NCBI RefSeq assembly: GCF_902459655.1 | Contig: NZ_CABPSB010000017.1 | Location: 62,001-126,000, forward strand | DNA length: 64,000 nt | Origin: Pandoraea anhela | GTDB lineage: Bacteria > Pseudomonadota > Gammaproteobacteria > Burkholderiales > Burkholderiaceae | Direction of reading: 5' to 3' | Part shown: positions 7,861 through 16,264 of the stretch, piece by piece | How positions within the stretch are numbered: position 1 is the stretch's first letter | Layout: each line of letters begins with the position of its first letter | Notes under the pieces: generated by a model | Databases searched by the model: none | What the model was told of the DNA's origin: nothing | Seen by the model: the letters and a program-made list of their open reading frames with translations, nothing else | Program-made: the position numbers and the translations under genes

Positions 7861-9600
7861 ATGACGCGCGTAGCCCGTCCGTTCATCCCCGCCACCGCGC
7901 GACGCCTGCTGCCCAACCGCTGGGATTTCATTGCGTTCCCGATCATCATCGGTTTTCTGATGGTCAGCTCGATGGGCATTCGTCAGACGTGGGCCCCGCT
8001 GGGCGACCTGCATACCGAAGTCATCTCGCTGGATCCGGCGAACCTGCCCGAGTACGCCCTGCGCACCACGCTGCGCATGCTCGCGGCCATGGTGGCTTCG
8101 CTCATCTTCACGCTGGTCTACGGCACGCTCGCGGCCAAGAGCCGCCGCGCCGAAAAGCTGCTCGTGCCGATGCTGGATATCCTCCAGTCCGTGCCGGTGC
8201 TCGGCTACATCTCGTTTACCGTCACGTTCTTCCTCGCCCTCTTCCCGGGACGCGTGCTCGGCGCCGAATGCGCCGCCATCTTCGCGATCTTCACGAGTCA
8301 GGCGTGGAACATGACGTTCTCGTTCTACCAATCGATGCGCACCCAGCCGCGCGACCTGTCCGAAGTCGCCGTGAACCTGCGCCTCTCGCCATGGCAGCGC
8401 TTCTGGAAGCTCGACGTTCCCTACTCGATGCCGGGCCTCATCTGGAACATGATGATGAGCATGTCCGGCGGCTGGTTCTTCGTGGTGGCCTCCGAGGCGA
8501 TCACCGTGGGCGACAAGACGGTGACGCTGCCGGGCATCGGGGCGTACCTCGCCACCGCCATCCTTCAGCGCGATCTGGGCGCTGTGGGCTGGGTGATTCT
8601 GGCGATGGTCGTCGTCATCATCATTTACGACCAGTTCCTGTTCCGCCCGATGGTCGCGTGGTCGGACAAGTTCCGTCTGGAAGACACGGTCTCGCAGGCA
8701 GCCCCCGAATCCTGGGTACTCAACGTCATTCAGCGCACGCGCGCGATCCAGTTGCTGCTGCGTCCGCTGGGCAAGCTGCTGCGCACGATTGCCCGCATGC
8801 GTATGCCGATCTCGCTGCCGGCCGCGATTCACTCCGAATCGAAGTCGCCGCTCTCGCGCGTGATCGACTGGCTATGGGCGGCGGTGCTCGTTGCACTGGG
8901 CGTATCCGCCGCCTGGAAAATCTGCACGTTCGTGCTGGCCGAAGTCGGCGGCGCCGAGATCCTGCGCGTGTTCGGCCTCGGTCTCATCACGCTGGTGCGC
9001 GTGGTGGTGCTCATCGCGATTGCGTCGGTGATCTGGGTGCCGCTGGGCGTGCTGATCGGGCTGCGCCCGAAACTCGCGGAGCGCATCCAGCCGCTCGCTC
9101 AGTTCCTGGCGGCCTTCCCGGCCAACCTGCTGTTCCCGATATTCGTGGTACTGATCGTCCACTTCCGCCTGAACGCGGACATCTGGCTCTCGCCGCTGAT
9201 CGTGCTGGGTACGCAGTGGTACATCCTGTTCAACGTGATCGCCGGGGCCACGGCCTTCCCGAACGACTTCAAGGAAGCCGCCACGAACTTCCGCATTCGC
9301 GGCTGGCAATGGTGGCGTCAGGTGATGCTGCCGGGGATCTTCCCCTATTACGTGACGGGGGCGATCACGGCGTCCGGCGGCGCATGGAACGCCTCCATCG
9401 TCTCGGAATACGTGCAATGGGGCGACGACAAGGTCGCCGCACACGGACTGGGCGCCTATATCGCGCAAACGACGGCCGCCGGCGACTATCCGCGCATTCT
9501 GCTCGGCATCGCGGTGATGGCGCTGTTCGTCGTACTGTTCAACCGCTTGCTGTGGCGCCCCATGTACGCCATCGCCGAAAACAAGCTTCGTCTGAATTGA
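7861..9600 (+). CDS. ABC transporter permease with two fused membrane domains
   Basis: A 579-residue protein containing two complete permease modules in tandem, roughly residues 40-260 and 325-575. Each has the EAA loop that docks the ATPase: EVAVNLRLSPWQRFWKLDVP in the first half, and EAATNFRIRGWQWWRQVMLP in the second. This resembles the nitrate/sulfonate/taurine permease family, but the two half-transporters are on one chain. Start 7861 is chosen because it begins just before the first helix. It is followed 10 bases later by its ATPase gene. No periplasmic binding protein is encoded within the flanking genes, so substrate is unknown and direction of transport is not certain. Confidence 0.85.
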   Translation: MTRVARPFIPATARRLLPNRWDFIAFPIIIGFLMVSSMGIRQTWAPLGDLHTEVISLDPANLPEYALRTTLRMLAAMVASLIFTLVYGTLAAKSRRAEKLLVPMLDILQSVPVLGYISFTVTFFLALFPGRVLGAECAAIFAIFTSQAWNMTFSFYQSMRTQPRDLSEVAVNLRLSPWQRFWKLDVPYSMPGLIWNMMMSMSGGWFFVVASEAITVGDKTVTLPGIGAYLATAILQRDLGAVGWVILAMVVVIIIYDQFLFRPMVAWSDKFRLEDTVSQAAPESWVLNVIQRTRAIQLLLRPLGKLLRTIARMRMPISLPAAIHSESKSPLSRVIDWLWAAVLVALGVSAAWKICTFVLAEVGGAEILRVFGLGLITLVRVVVLIAIASVIWVPLGVLIGLRPKLAERIQPLAQFLAAFPANLLFPIFVVLIVHFRLNADIWLSPLIVLGTQWYILFNVIAGATAFPNDFKEAATNFRIRGWQWWRQVMLPGIFPYYVTGAITASGGAWNASIVSEYVQWGDDKVAAHGLGAYIAQTTAAGDYPRILLGIAVMALFVVLFNRLLWRPMYAIAENKLRLN

Positions 9601-9610
9601 AGGGACCGAG

Positions 9611-10936
9611 ATGCCGAACGATACATCCGCTGGCCAAACGATCGCCGGAAAAGAGATCTTCTCGCTAGCCAACGTCAGTCGCGGCTTCCGCAAGGGCAGC
9701 GACGAGCGTCAGGTGCTCGACGGTGTGAACCTGCATCTGCACGAAGGCGAGATCGTGGGCCTGCTGGGCCGCTCCGGCTCGGGCAAATCGACGCTGCTGC
9801 GCATCATCGCCGGACTGATTCAGCCCAGCTCGGGCGACATTCGCTACATGGGCGAGCCGCTCGAAGGGCCGCCCGAGGGCGTGGCGATGGTGTTCCAGAC
9901 GTTCGCGCTGTTCCCGTGGCTGACCGTGTTGCAGAACGTGGAAGCCGGGCTCGAAGCGCTCGGCGTCGAGCCGAAAGAGCGCCGCAGGCGCGCCCTCGCG
10001 GCCATCGACCTGATCGGTCTGGACGGCTTCGAAAACGCCTACCCGCGCGAACTCTCGGGCGGTATGCGCCAGCGAGTGGGCTTCGCCCGCGCGCTCGTCG
10101 TCAACCCGACGCTGCTGCTCATGGACGAGCCGTTCTCCGCGCTCGATGTGCTCACGGCGGAAACGCTCCGTACCGACCTGCTCGATCTGTGGAGCCAGCG
10201 TCAGTTGCCGATCAAATCGATCCTGATCGTCACGCACAACATCGAAGAAGCGGTGTTCATGTGCGACCGGATTCTGGTGCTGTCGTCGAATCCGGGCCGG
10301 GTGGTCGCCGAGATCAAGGTGCCGTTCCCGCATCGTCGCAACCGCCTCGATCCGGCCTTCCGCAAGATGGTGGACGATATCTACGCGTTGATGACATCGC
10401 GCCGCAACGCCCACACCACGCAGAAGATCCCGCTGGAACTTTCCAGCCCGCTGCACGAAGTGTCGACCAACCTGATGGCCGGCCTGCTCGAAGCGCTGGC
10501 GGTGCCGCCCTACAACGGACGCGCCGACTTGCCGGACATCGCACAGACGCTGCTGCTGGAGGTCGACGACCTCTTTCCGGTGGCGGAAATTCTCGATCAG
10601 TTGGGCTTCGCGGAACTCAAGGAAGGCGACATCATGCTGACCGCCGCTGGCAAGCGCTTCGTGGACATCGGCACGCAGGAGCGCAAGGTGCTGTTCGCCG
10701 AGCATCTGCTGCGTCACGTGCCGCTCGCCGCGAAGATCCGCACCGTGTTGCAGGAGCGTCGCGGGCAGCGGGCGCCGCGCGTGCGTTTCGAGCAGGAACT
10801 GGAAGATTCGATGTCGGACGATCTCGCGCAGGAAACGCTCGACACCGCCATCAACTGGGGACGCTACGCCGAGATCTTCTCGTACAACGACCACACGGAA
10901 ACGTTCAGTCTGGAAGACGTGGAAGGCGCGACCTGA
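9611..10936 (+). CDS. ABC transporter ATPase with AAA-associated C-terminal domain
   Basis: A 441-residue protein. Residues 15-260 are a standard ABC nucleotide-binding domain: Walker A GRSGSGKST at ~53-61, Q-loop FQTFALFPW, signature LSGGMRQR, Walker B LLLMDEP and a switch histidine in VTHN. The N-terminal domain resembles nitrate/taurine transport ATPases. Residues ~280-430 are additional; they match what I know as the ABC ATPase AAA-associated C-terminal domain, an uncharacterised helical module that occurs with fused permeases. It presumably regulates transport. It forms a two-gene operon with the upstream permease and ends at a strong hairpin. Confidence 0.88.
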   Translation: MPNDTSAGQTIAGKEIFSLANVSRGFRKGSDERQVLDGVNLHLHEGEIVGLLGRSGSGKSTLLRIIAGLIQPSSGDIRYMGEPLEGPPEGVAMVFQTFALFPWLTVLQNVEAGLEALGVEPKERRRRALAAIDLIGLDGFENAYPRELSGGMRQRVGFARALVVNPTLLLMDEPFSALDVLTAETLRTDLLDLWSQRQLPIKSILIVTHNIEEAVFMCDRILVLSSNPGRVVAEIKVPFPHRRNRLDPAFRKMVDDIYALMTSRRNAHTTQKIPLELSSPLHEVSTNLMAGLLEALAVPPYNGRADLPDIAQTLLLEVDDLFPVAEILDQLGFAELKEGDIMLTAAGKRFVDIGTQERKVLFAEHLLRHVPLAAKIRTVLQERRGQRAPRVRFEQELEDSMSDDLAQETLDTAINWGRYAEIFSYNDHTETFSLEDVEGAT

Positions 10937-10983
10937 TCGACGTCTGAACGCCCGCATGAGCGCATGATCGGCGGCTGAAAAGG

Positions 10984-11018
10984 CAACGCCGCGCGAGCCG
11001 TCCGGCCGCGCGGCGTTG
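10984..11018 (+). terminator. Hairpin terminator after the ABC operon
   Basis: A perfect 12-bp GC-rich stem (10984-10995 with 11007-11018) closes an 11-base loop and is followed by TCGTTT. It lies 48 bases after the ATPase stop and before the convergent barrel gene, and may serve both directions. Confidence 0.65.
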
Positions 11019-11050
11019 TCGTTTCTGCGCGAGGGGCGACAGGCGCGCGA

Positions 11051-11947
11051 CTAGAACGCGTACCCCGCGCCGATCATCCACGTCTGGTTGATGGTCCTCG
11101 AATCGGGTTCGTAGGCGCTCACGCCGGGGCCGACCTGCGTCGCCGCCGAGCGGCCGTACTGGAAGCGTGACCACTCGTAACTGGCGTTGATGTGGAAGTT
11201 GCGCGCGATTGCATAGTCGAGTCCGAAACCGGCCACGACGACCGGCTTGTTGCCGAGGCTGAAGGTGTTCTGCGAACCGGCCAGCGTCATCGACGCGCCG
11301 AGCATCGCACCGGCACGAATGTCGGCGGTCGCCACCAGCTTCGATGTCAGTTCCATCTGCCCCATCAACCCGCCGCCGACCACATGATGGCGGTAGCGCT
11401 CATAGAAGCCATAGCGATCCCGACTGCTGTCGCGAATCCAGTCGCGGTAGCTGTAGCTCACGTAAGGAATCACCTGCGCATTCCAGGTGCCCAGATGGAA
11501 CGGGATGGCTTTGCCGGCCTTGAGCGTGACGTCCGTCGCCGTGGAGCGCGTCGACATCTGATAGTCGGGCTGAATGACGTTGCCGGCGCGGTCCTGCAAA
11601 TAGCCGCCGTAGTTCACGTTGCCGTGCGCCACACGGACAGACCCGCTGAAGTACAGATTGGACACGCCGAACAACTGGCGCTGGGTCGAGGCGGTCAGGG
11701 CAAACGCGGCGGTCGTGCCGCTTTCGGAATCGCTTTTACCGGGCCCGATGGTCTCCCAGTAGTTCAACTGCTGCGCGCCCACGCCAAGCCATACCTGATT
11801 GTTGGCCCGTAGCATGGCCTCCTGCGCCTCGGCGTTCGACAGTCCAAGGAGCCCGGTTAGCCCGGCGACAGCGACGAGACAGGCGGCGCGCCCGAAGGCG
11901 GTTCCGCGAAGGCCGCAAGCAATGGTGCGGCGCGTATCCGGCGTCAT
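11051..11947 (-). CDS. Outer-membrane beta-barrel protein
   Basis: A 298-residue protein with a Sec signal peptide: basic start, hydrophobic stretch LVAVAGLTGLLGL, and a probable cleavage after NAEA or AQA. The mature part alternates polar and hydrophobic residues in many short strands rich in Gly, Tyr, Ser and Asn. It ends in Phe after IGAGYAF, the classic C-terminal signal recognised by the BAM complex. Length suggests an 8-12 strand barrel. I do not recognise a named family (it is not a general porin), so function is open. Start 11947 has a GGAGGG ribosome site, and upstream in-frame codons lack signal character. It converges on the ABC operon. Confidence 0.75.
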   Translation of the reverse strand: MTPDTRRTIACGLRGTAFGRAACLVAVAGLTGLLGLSNAEAQEAMLRANNQVWLGVGAQQLNYWETIGPGKSDSESGTTAAFALTASTQRQLFGVSNLYFSGSVRVAHGNVNYGGYLQDRAGNVIQPDYQMSTRSTATDVTLKAGKAIPFHLGTWNAQVIPYVSYSYRDWIRDSSRDRYGFYERYRHHVVGGGLMGQMELTSKLVATADIRAGAMLGASMTLAGSQNTFSLGNKPVVVAGFGLDYAIARNFHINASYEWSRFQYGRSAATQVGPGVSAYEPDSRTINQTWMIGAGYAF

Positions 11948-12417
11948 GGCACGTCCCTCCCCAGGCGTGATCGCAACGACGACTTGAAAGCGGCCTTCGG
12001 CGAGGCCACCGTTTTCAGGCATTGTTTCAGCGCGCACGACGCCGCGCAAGCGGGGAAATGTGGATTCTTCGTATCCTTCGATTATCGAGATTTGTGTGGG
12101 GGCGAGGCGCGCAAACCGGCAACGCCTGCGAGCGGGCCGTGGCGATTGGCAAGGAAGACGACATCGACGGCACCCCACCGCTTTCGAGGCGTTCGTCGAA
12201 ACGAATCGCGCGTTGAGAGACCGTATCAAAAAGGCCACACCTATCGGTATAGATACTGATTAGCGGTCGTTTTTGTGCAGTCGCATAATCGATTCGGAAC
12301 CTGCCGCAAACCGAAGCCAGTTCGGGGGTCTGCCGTGTGCCGGGGGGCGCATCGGCAGAAACGTCAGCAGGTTCTTTCTGCGGCGAAGACCGTGTACCAG
12401 ATCCCGGAAGGTGCAAT
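11948..12417. other. 470-base intergenic region, nothing certain
   Basis: This separates the minus-strand barrel gene from a plus-strand small ORF, so it should hold both promoters. Only loose -10-like sequences are visible (around 12253 and 12285) with no good -35 partner. The open frames crossing it look like antisense or out-of-frame shadows. Confidence 0.4.
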
Positions 12418-12561
12418 ATGAGCTACTACCATTCGAAAGAGGAAGGCCGCGCACGCGCCCTCAGCCTCACGCCCGCCTACCGTTGGCGCCGTCGCGCATT
12501 CGCCGTGTCGTGTGCGGTGCTTGCCGCTCTGGCTTACTACGCCGTACATCACCCGAAGTAA
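12418..12561 (+). CDS. Small single-helix membrane protein, 47 residues
   Basis: ATG 12418 follows the ribosome site GAAGG by five bases. The product is a basic soluble N-terminus (MSYYHSKEEGRARAL and an Arg-rich stretch YRWRRR) followed by one hydrophobic helix (FAVSCAVLAALAYYAV) and a short HHPK end. The positive charges before the helix predict an N-in orientation. I recognise no family. A GTG start at 12337 would add 27 residues without ribosome site. It stands alone between a barrel gene and the tdh-kbl operon. Codon use agrees with the neighbouring genes, which is the main reason to believe it is expressed. Confidence 0.5.
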   Translation: MSYYHSKEEGRARALSLTPAYRWRRRAFAVSCAVLAALAYYAVHHPK

Positions 12562-12720
12562 GCGCTGGCGCAACACCGTCGCCGAACGAAACAAGGCGCG
12601 TACGATTCGCATCGCACGCGCCCCGATCGGCTCGCGCCTACCGTCGGCGCTCACCGAAGCGGTCAGACGCGCCGCCTATCTCGATCCTGCCTTGATCCCC
12701 GTCAGGCGGTCGTCGCTCCT

Positions 12721-13698
12721 TCAGGCTGCGTTTCCCAGCACCGGCGCATGCCAGTCCAGCGGCACGTTGGCGAGCATGTCGTCCACCATCGCGTCCAGAT
12801 CGAACGCCGGCTTCCAGCCCCAGTCGTAGCGGGCATGCGTGTCGTCGAGCGTGTGTGGCCACGTCTGCGCGATCGCCTGACGGAAGTCCGGCGCGTACTC
12901 GACCTTGAAGCCAGGCACCCGACGGGCAATCGCGCCGGCGAGCGTCTTCGGATCGAAACTGACGCCGGCCACGTTGTACGACGAACGCACCCGCAGCCTC
13001 GACGCATCGGCATGCATCAGTTCGAGCGTGGCGCGCACGGCGTCCGGCATGTGGATCATCGGCAGCGTAGCGTCTTCTTTCAGGAAACAGGTGTATGTCT
13101 CGCCGCGACGCGCCGCCTGGAAAATCTCGATGGCGTAGTCCGTCGTGCCGCCGCCCGGGGGCGTCTTGTAGCTGATCACGCCCGGGTAGCGCAGACTGCG
13201 CACGTCCACGCCGAACTTCGAGAAGTAGTACTCGCATAGCCGCTCGCCCGCCTGCTTGCTGATGCCGTACATCGTGGTCGGATCCATGATGGCGAGCTGC
13301 GGCGTCTCGACGGCCGGGGTGTGCGGGCCGAACGCGGCGATCGACGACGGCCAGAACACGCGCAAGCCTCTGCCTTTGCCCTGATGCTCGCGCGCCAGTT
13401 CGAGCACGTTGAGCAGACCGTTCATGTTCAGCGTCCAGGCTTGCAGCGGACGGGTCTCGCCGGTGGCCGAGAGCAGCGCCGCCAGATGGAAAATCTGCGT
13501 GATGCCGAAACGCTCGACCAGCGCAGCCAGTCGCGCCGCATCGAGCACGTCGAGCGTCTCGTAATGCACCGGATGGCGCGAGGGCCCCGGGGCGATATCC
13601 GTCGCGACGACATTCTCGTTGCCGTACTGCGCTGCGAGCGCCTCGACGAGCTCGCTGCCGATCTGCCCGTTCGCGCCGATGATGAGAATTCGTTCCAT
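12721..13698 (-). CDS. tdh: L-threonine 3-dehydrogenase, short-chain (epimerase-like) type
   Basis: A 325-residue extended short-chain dehydrogenase. The NAD-binding motif GANGQIGSE lies at residues ~9-17, and the active site has Ser-Ser around WPSSIAAFGP and YxxxK as YGISK. Its overall sequence resembles UDP-galactose epimerases, and this subgroup is known as threonine dehydrogenase in Cupriavidus and Flavobacterium, unlike the zinc-type enzyme of E. coli. It would oxidise threonine to 2-amino-3-ketobutyrate, the substrate of the product of the gene just upstream, kbl, whose stop lies two bases before this start. ATG 13698 has an AAGG site, and a TTG six bases earlier is the alternative. Confidence 0.88.
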   Translation of the reverse strand: MERILIIGANGQIGSELVEALAAQYGNENVVATDIAPGPSRHPVHYETLDVLDAARLAALVERFGITQIFHLAALLSATGETRPLQAWTLNMNGLLNVLELAREHQGKGRGLRVFWPSSIAAFGPHTPAVETPQLAIMDPTTMYGISKQAGERLCEYYFSKFGVDVRSLRYPGVISYKTPPGGGTTDYAIEIFQAARRGETYTCFLKEDATLPMIHMPDAVRATLELMHADASRLRVRSSYNVAGVSFDPKTLAGAIARRVPGFKVEYAPDFRQAIAQTWPHTLDDTHARYDWGWKPAFDLDAMVDDMLANVPLDWHAPVLGNAA

Positions 13699-13700
13699 GA

Positions 13701-14918
13701 TCAACCTTGCTTGAGAATGCCGAGTTCGTTACCGGCCTGGGCGAACGCGGCCAGCGCCCGGGTGAGATGTTCGCGGGTATGCGCTGCGGAGAGTTGCACG
13801 CGCACGCGCGCCTGACCTTGCGGCACCACCGGGTAGAAGAACCCCGTGGCGATCACGCCGAGTTCGTACAGGCGTTGCGCGAAACGCTGCGCGAGCGTGG
13901 CGTCGAACAGCATGACCGGGACGATCGGGTGCGTGCCCGGCTTGATCGTGAAACCGAGCGCTGCCACTTCCTGACGGAAGAACGCGGTGTTAGCGTGCAG
14001 TTGCTCGCGGCGCGCCGACGAGTGTTCGAGTTCGTCGAACACGGCGAGCGACGTGCCGACGATCGCCGGTGCGAGGCTGTTCGAGAAAAGATACGGACGC
14101 GAGCGCTGGCGCAGCGTCTCGATCACTTCGCGACGCCCCGCCGTGAAGCCGCCCATCGCCCCGCCCAGCGCCTTGCCCAGCGTGCCGGTGATGATGTCGA
14201 TGTTGCCGAGCACGCCGTGATGCTCATGGGTGCCGCGCCCCGTCGGCCCCATGAAGCCGGACGCGTGACACTCGTCGATCATGATCAGCGCGCCGTACTG
14301 CCCGGCGAGCGCCACGATGCGGTCGAGCTGGGCGATAGTGCCGTCCATCGAGAACACGCCGTCGGTGACGATGATGCGATGACGCGCGCCGGCCGCCGCC
14401 TGCAACTGGCGCTCGAGGTCGTCCATGTCGTTGTGGGCGTAGCGCAGACGTTGCGCCTTGCACAGCCGCACGCCATCGATGATCGAGGCGTGGTTCAGCG
14501 CGTCGGAGATGATGGCGTCCTGCTCGTCGAACAGCGGCTCGAACACGCCGCCATTGGCGTCGAACGCGGCGGCGTACAGGATGGCGTCTTCCGTGCCGAG
14601 AAACGCCGCGATGCGGGCTTCGAGTTCCTTATGCGGACCTTGCGTGCCGCAGATGAAGCGCACCGACGACAGGCCGAAGCCGAAGTCTTCCAGCGCTTTC
14701 TGCCCCGCCTTGACGAGCGACTCGCTGCCCGACAGGCCGAGATAATTGTTGGCGCACAGGTTGATACGCGTTTGTCCGTCGTCGCACATGACCTCCGGCC
14801 CCTGCCGCGACATGAGCACGCGTTCCTGCTTGAAAAGGCCCTGACGGCGCGTGTCTTCGAGTCGTTCGGTCAGTTGACGGTAGAAGCCCTCGCGGGCCTC
14901 CTGGGTATGTGCGGTCAT
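13701..14918 (-). CDS. kbl: Glycine C-acetyltransferase (2-amino-3-ketobutyrate CoA ligase)
   Basis: A 405-residue PLP enzyme of the alpha-oxoamine synthase family. Visible landmarks are NNYLGLSG near residue 60, SVRFICGTQ, IDECHASGFMGPTGRG, and the PLP lysine in TGTLGKALGG. It cleaves 2-amino-3-ketobutyrate with CoA to glycine and acetyl-CoA, completing threonine breakdown with Tdh. Two ATGs are possible (14927 and 14918). The second is chosen since AAAGGAG lies nine bases before it, while it directly abuts the first. It is the first gene of the kbl-tdh operon and is read away from an XRE-cupin regulator. Confidence 0.93.
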   Translation of the reverse strand: MTAHTQEAREGFYRQLTERLEDTRRQGLFKQERVLMSRQGPEVMCDDGQTRINLCANNYLGLSGSESLVKAGQKALEDFGFGLSSVRFICGTQGPHKELEARIAAFLGTEDAILYAAAFDANGGVFEPLFDEQDAIISDALNHASIIDGVRLCKAQRLRYAHNDMDDLERQLQAAAGARHRIIVTDGVFSMDGTIAQLDRIVALAGQYGALIMIDECHASGFMGPTGRGTHEHHGVLGNIDIITGTLGKALGGAMGGFTAGRREVIETLRQRSRPYLFSNSLAPAIVGTSLAVFDELEHSSARREQLHANTAFFRQEVAALGFTIKPGTHPIVPVMLFDATLAQRFAQRLYELGVIATGFFYPVVPQGQARVRVQLSAAHTREHLTRALAAFAQAGNELGILKQG

Positions 14919-15112
14919 CGGGCGCATCTCCTTTCATGCTGTTTTGCGTTCGGCGGGACCGTCGTGAGGCCCCGCCCGGGATTGCCGTCGACGCTTTTGG
15001 ACGCCGGTCGGCTTCGATATCGTGGAAATCGCGACGTAGGGGCGCAAACCCGGCGTGCCCGCAAGCGCGCTCTGCTACCATCACGACATACAGCTTATCG
15101 GAAACTATACTT

Positions 15113-15140
15113 TATATTGAACAAGTTTCAATATATTGAA
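15113..15140. promoter_or_regulatory. Palindromic operator between kbl and the XRE-cupin gene
   Basis: TATATTGAA (15113-15121) and TTCAATATA (15127-15135) are inverted arms with a 5-base spacer. The right arm is also half of a perfect 14-base palindrome, TTCAATATATTGAA (15127-15140). Three half-sites are thus packed in 28 AT-rich bases. They lie 25 bases before the regulator's ATG and about 195 before kbl. The neighbouring regulator is the obvious candidate ligand, but that is inference. Confidence 0.7.
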
Positions 15141-15164
15141 AAATTCTAATATCCCGGAATTCAT

Positions 15165-15755
15165 ATGGCAAGCACTCCCGCAGCGTCCGCGATGTCCCCG
15201 ATCGCGCCGCCGCCCGTCGGCGACATGATTCAGCAACTGCGCAAAGAGCGTGGCATGACCCTGGAGACGCTCTCGCGCGCCTCCGGCGTCTCGAAGTCCA
15301 TGCTCTCGCAGATCGAACGCGACAAGGCGAACCCGACCATCGCCGTGGCGTGGCGGCTGGCCAACGCGCTGGGCGTGCGCCTCGACCAGTTGTTGGGCGC
15401 GCCGGCAGGCGACCCCGAGCCGGTGCGCATCTACGGCAAGCACGAGACCCCGACACTGGCGGGCGCGGAGCAGGCGTATCAGTTGAAGATCCTCGGGCCG
15501 ATGGAGTTGGCGGGGAAGTTCGAATGGTACGAACTCACGCTGCAACCCGGCGCGGCGCTCGTCTCCGAACCGCACGACCCGGGCACGCGCGAGCACTTCA
15601 CCGTTTTCGACGGGCAGGTCGACATCGAGGTCGAACATGTCGCGCGCCGCGCGAAGCCGGGCGAGACCGCGCGCTATCCGGCCGACCGTGCCCATGCCAT
15701 TCGCAACGTCGGCAAGTCGGTGGCGCGCGGACTGATGATCGTCATCCACGGGTAA
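15165..15755 (+). CDS. XRE-family regulator with C-terminal cupin domain
   Basis: A 196-residue protein. Residues ~20-80 carry a lambda-repressor type helix-turn-helix (MIQQLRKERGMTLETLSRAS, then SMLSQIERDKANPTIAVAWR). Residues ~110-195 form a cupin barrel (PHDPGTREHFTVFDGQVDIE and the second motif YPADRAHAIRNVG). Such XRE-cupin proteins often sense small metabolites and control nearby catabolic genes. Here it diverges from kbl-tdh across a region with strong palindromes, so control of threonine breakdown in response to threonine or glycine is likely, though not proven. The start is the only ATG before the domain, with a GGA seven bases upstream. Confidence 0.87.
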   Translation: MASTPAASAMSPIAPPPVGDMIQQLRKERGMTLETLSRASGVSKSMLSQIERDKANPTIAVAWRLANALGVRLDQLLGAPAGDPEPVRIYGKHETPTLAGAEQAYQLKILGPMELAGKFEWYELTLQPGAALVSEPHDPGTREHFTVFDGQVDIEVEHVARRAKPGETARYPADRAHAIRNVGKSVARGLMIVIHG

Positions 15756-15800
15756 GCCAAAGCTCAAGTCCCCCTGCGAACCGCCGTTAGCGCACGTTCG

Positions 15801-15827
15801 GTCGGCGCCTTCGCCGAAGGCGCCGAC
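15801..15827. terminator. Long perfect hairpin after the XRE-cupin gene
   Basis: A 27-base near-perfect palindrome gives a 11-13 bp GC-rich stem, 45 bases after the regulator's stop. There is no T-run, so termination is likely but not certain. Confidence 0.5.
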
Positions 15828-16006
15828 AACCGATCGCTTAACGGACCGCCCGGACGTGTCGCCACGTCACGTGCGGCCACCGCCAATGCAACACCAAAGC
15901 GGAATCAGTGGGGATGACGAAGGAATGCAGCGTTTGCGTCTGAAAGCGACATTGTGGTCTGCGGTCGCACATCGTCACCGCGTCACCGCGTCGCCGCGCG
16001 GACTGA

Positions 16007-16138
16007 CGATCCGTTCGTCACGTATCTCTGGCCGACATCAGCGTGATCGACGGCATCGCGTTCCAGACCAACATTCTGGCGCGGAACGCCGCCGTGGAAG
16101 CCGCGCGGGCCGTCACGCCGATGGGTGAGGTGAGGTGA
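16007..16138 (+). pseudogene. Relic of a methyl-accepting chemotaxis protein
   Basis: In one frame, 16031-16138 reads [18 protein letters not shown] and then NAAVEAARA before diverging into a short tail and TGA. This matches the hairpin tip of the chemoreceptor signalling domain (normally [23 protein letters not shown] in part), one of the most conserved stretches in bacteria. A stop codon at 16004-16006 closes the frame upstream, and nothing recognisable of a receptor lies before or after, so only ~35 codons survive. There is no start codon or ribosome site. It is a gene fossil lying between the XRE-cupin gene and a TetR gene. One substitution (Leu to Arg) is already present in the core. Confidence 0.8.
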
Positions 16139-16264
16139 CGCAGCAGAAGGCTGCGCTCGTTGAGCCGGCCGCGTCCGCCGGGCGCGTGTGTTGCAAGACG
16201 TGAGGGCGTGCGACCGGCGCGACGCGTCGCGTCGCGCCCCCTGCCGGTACTGAGGCGAAATGCT

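Noticed and set aside
7989-9668. A 559-codon plus-strand frame inside the ABC permease gene
   Set aside because: Out-of-frame shadow of the permease; rich in Arg/Ala/His without helices.
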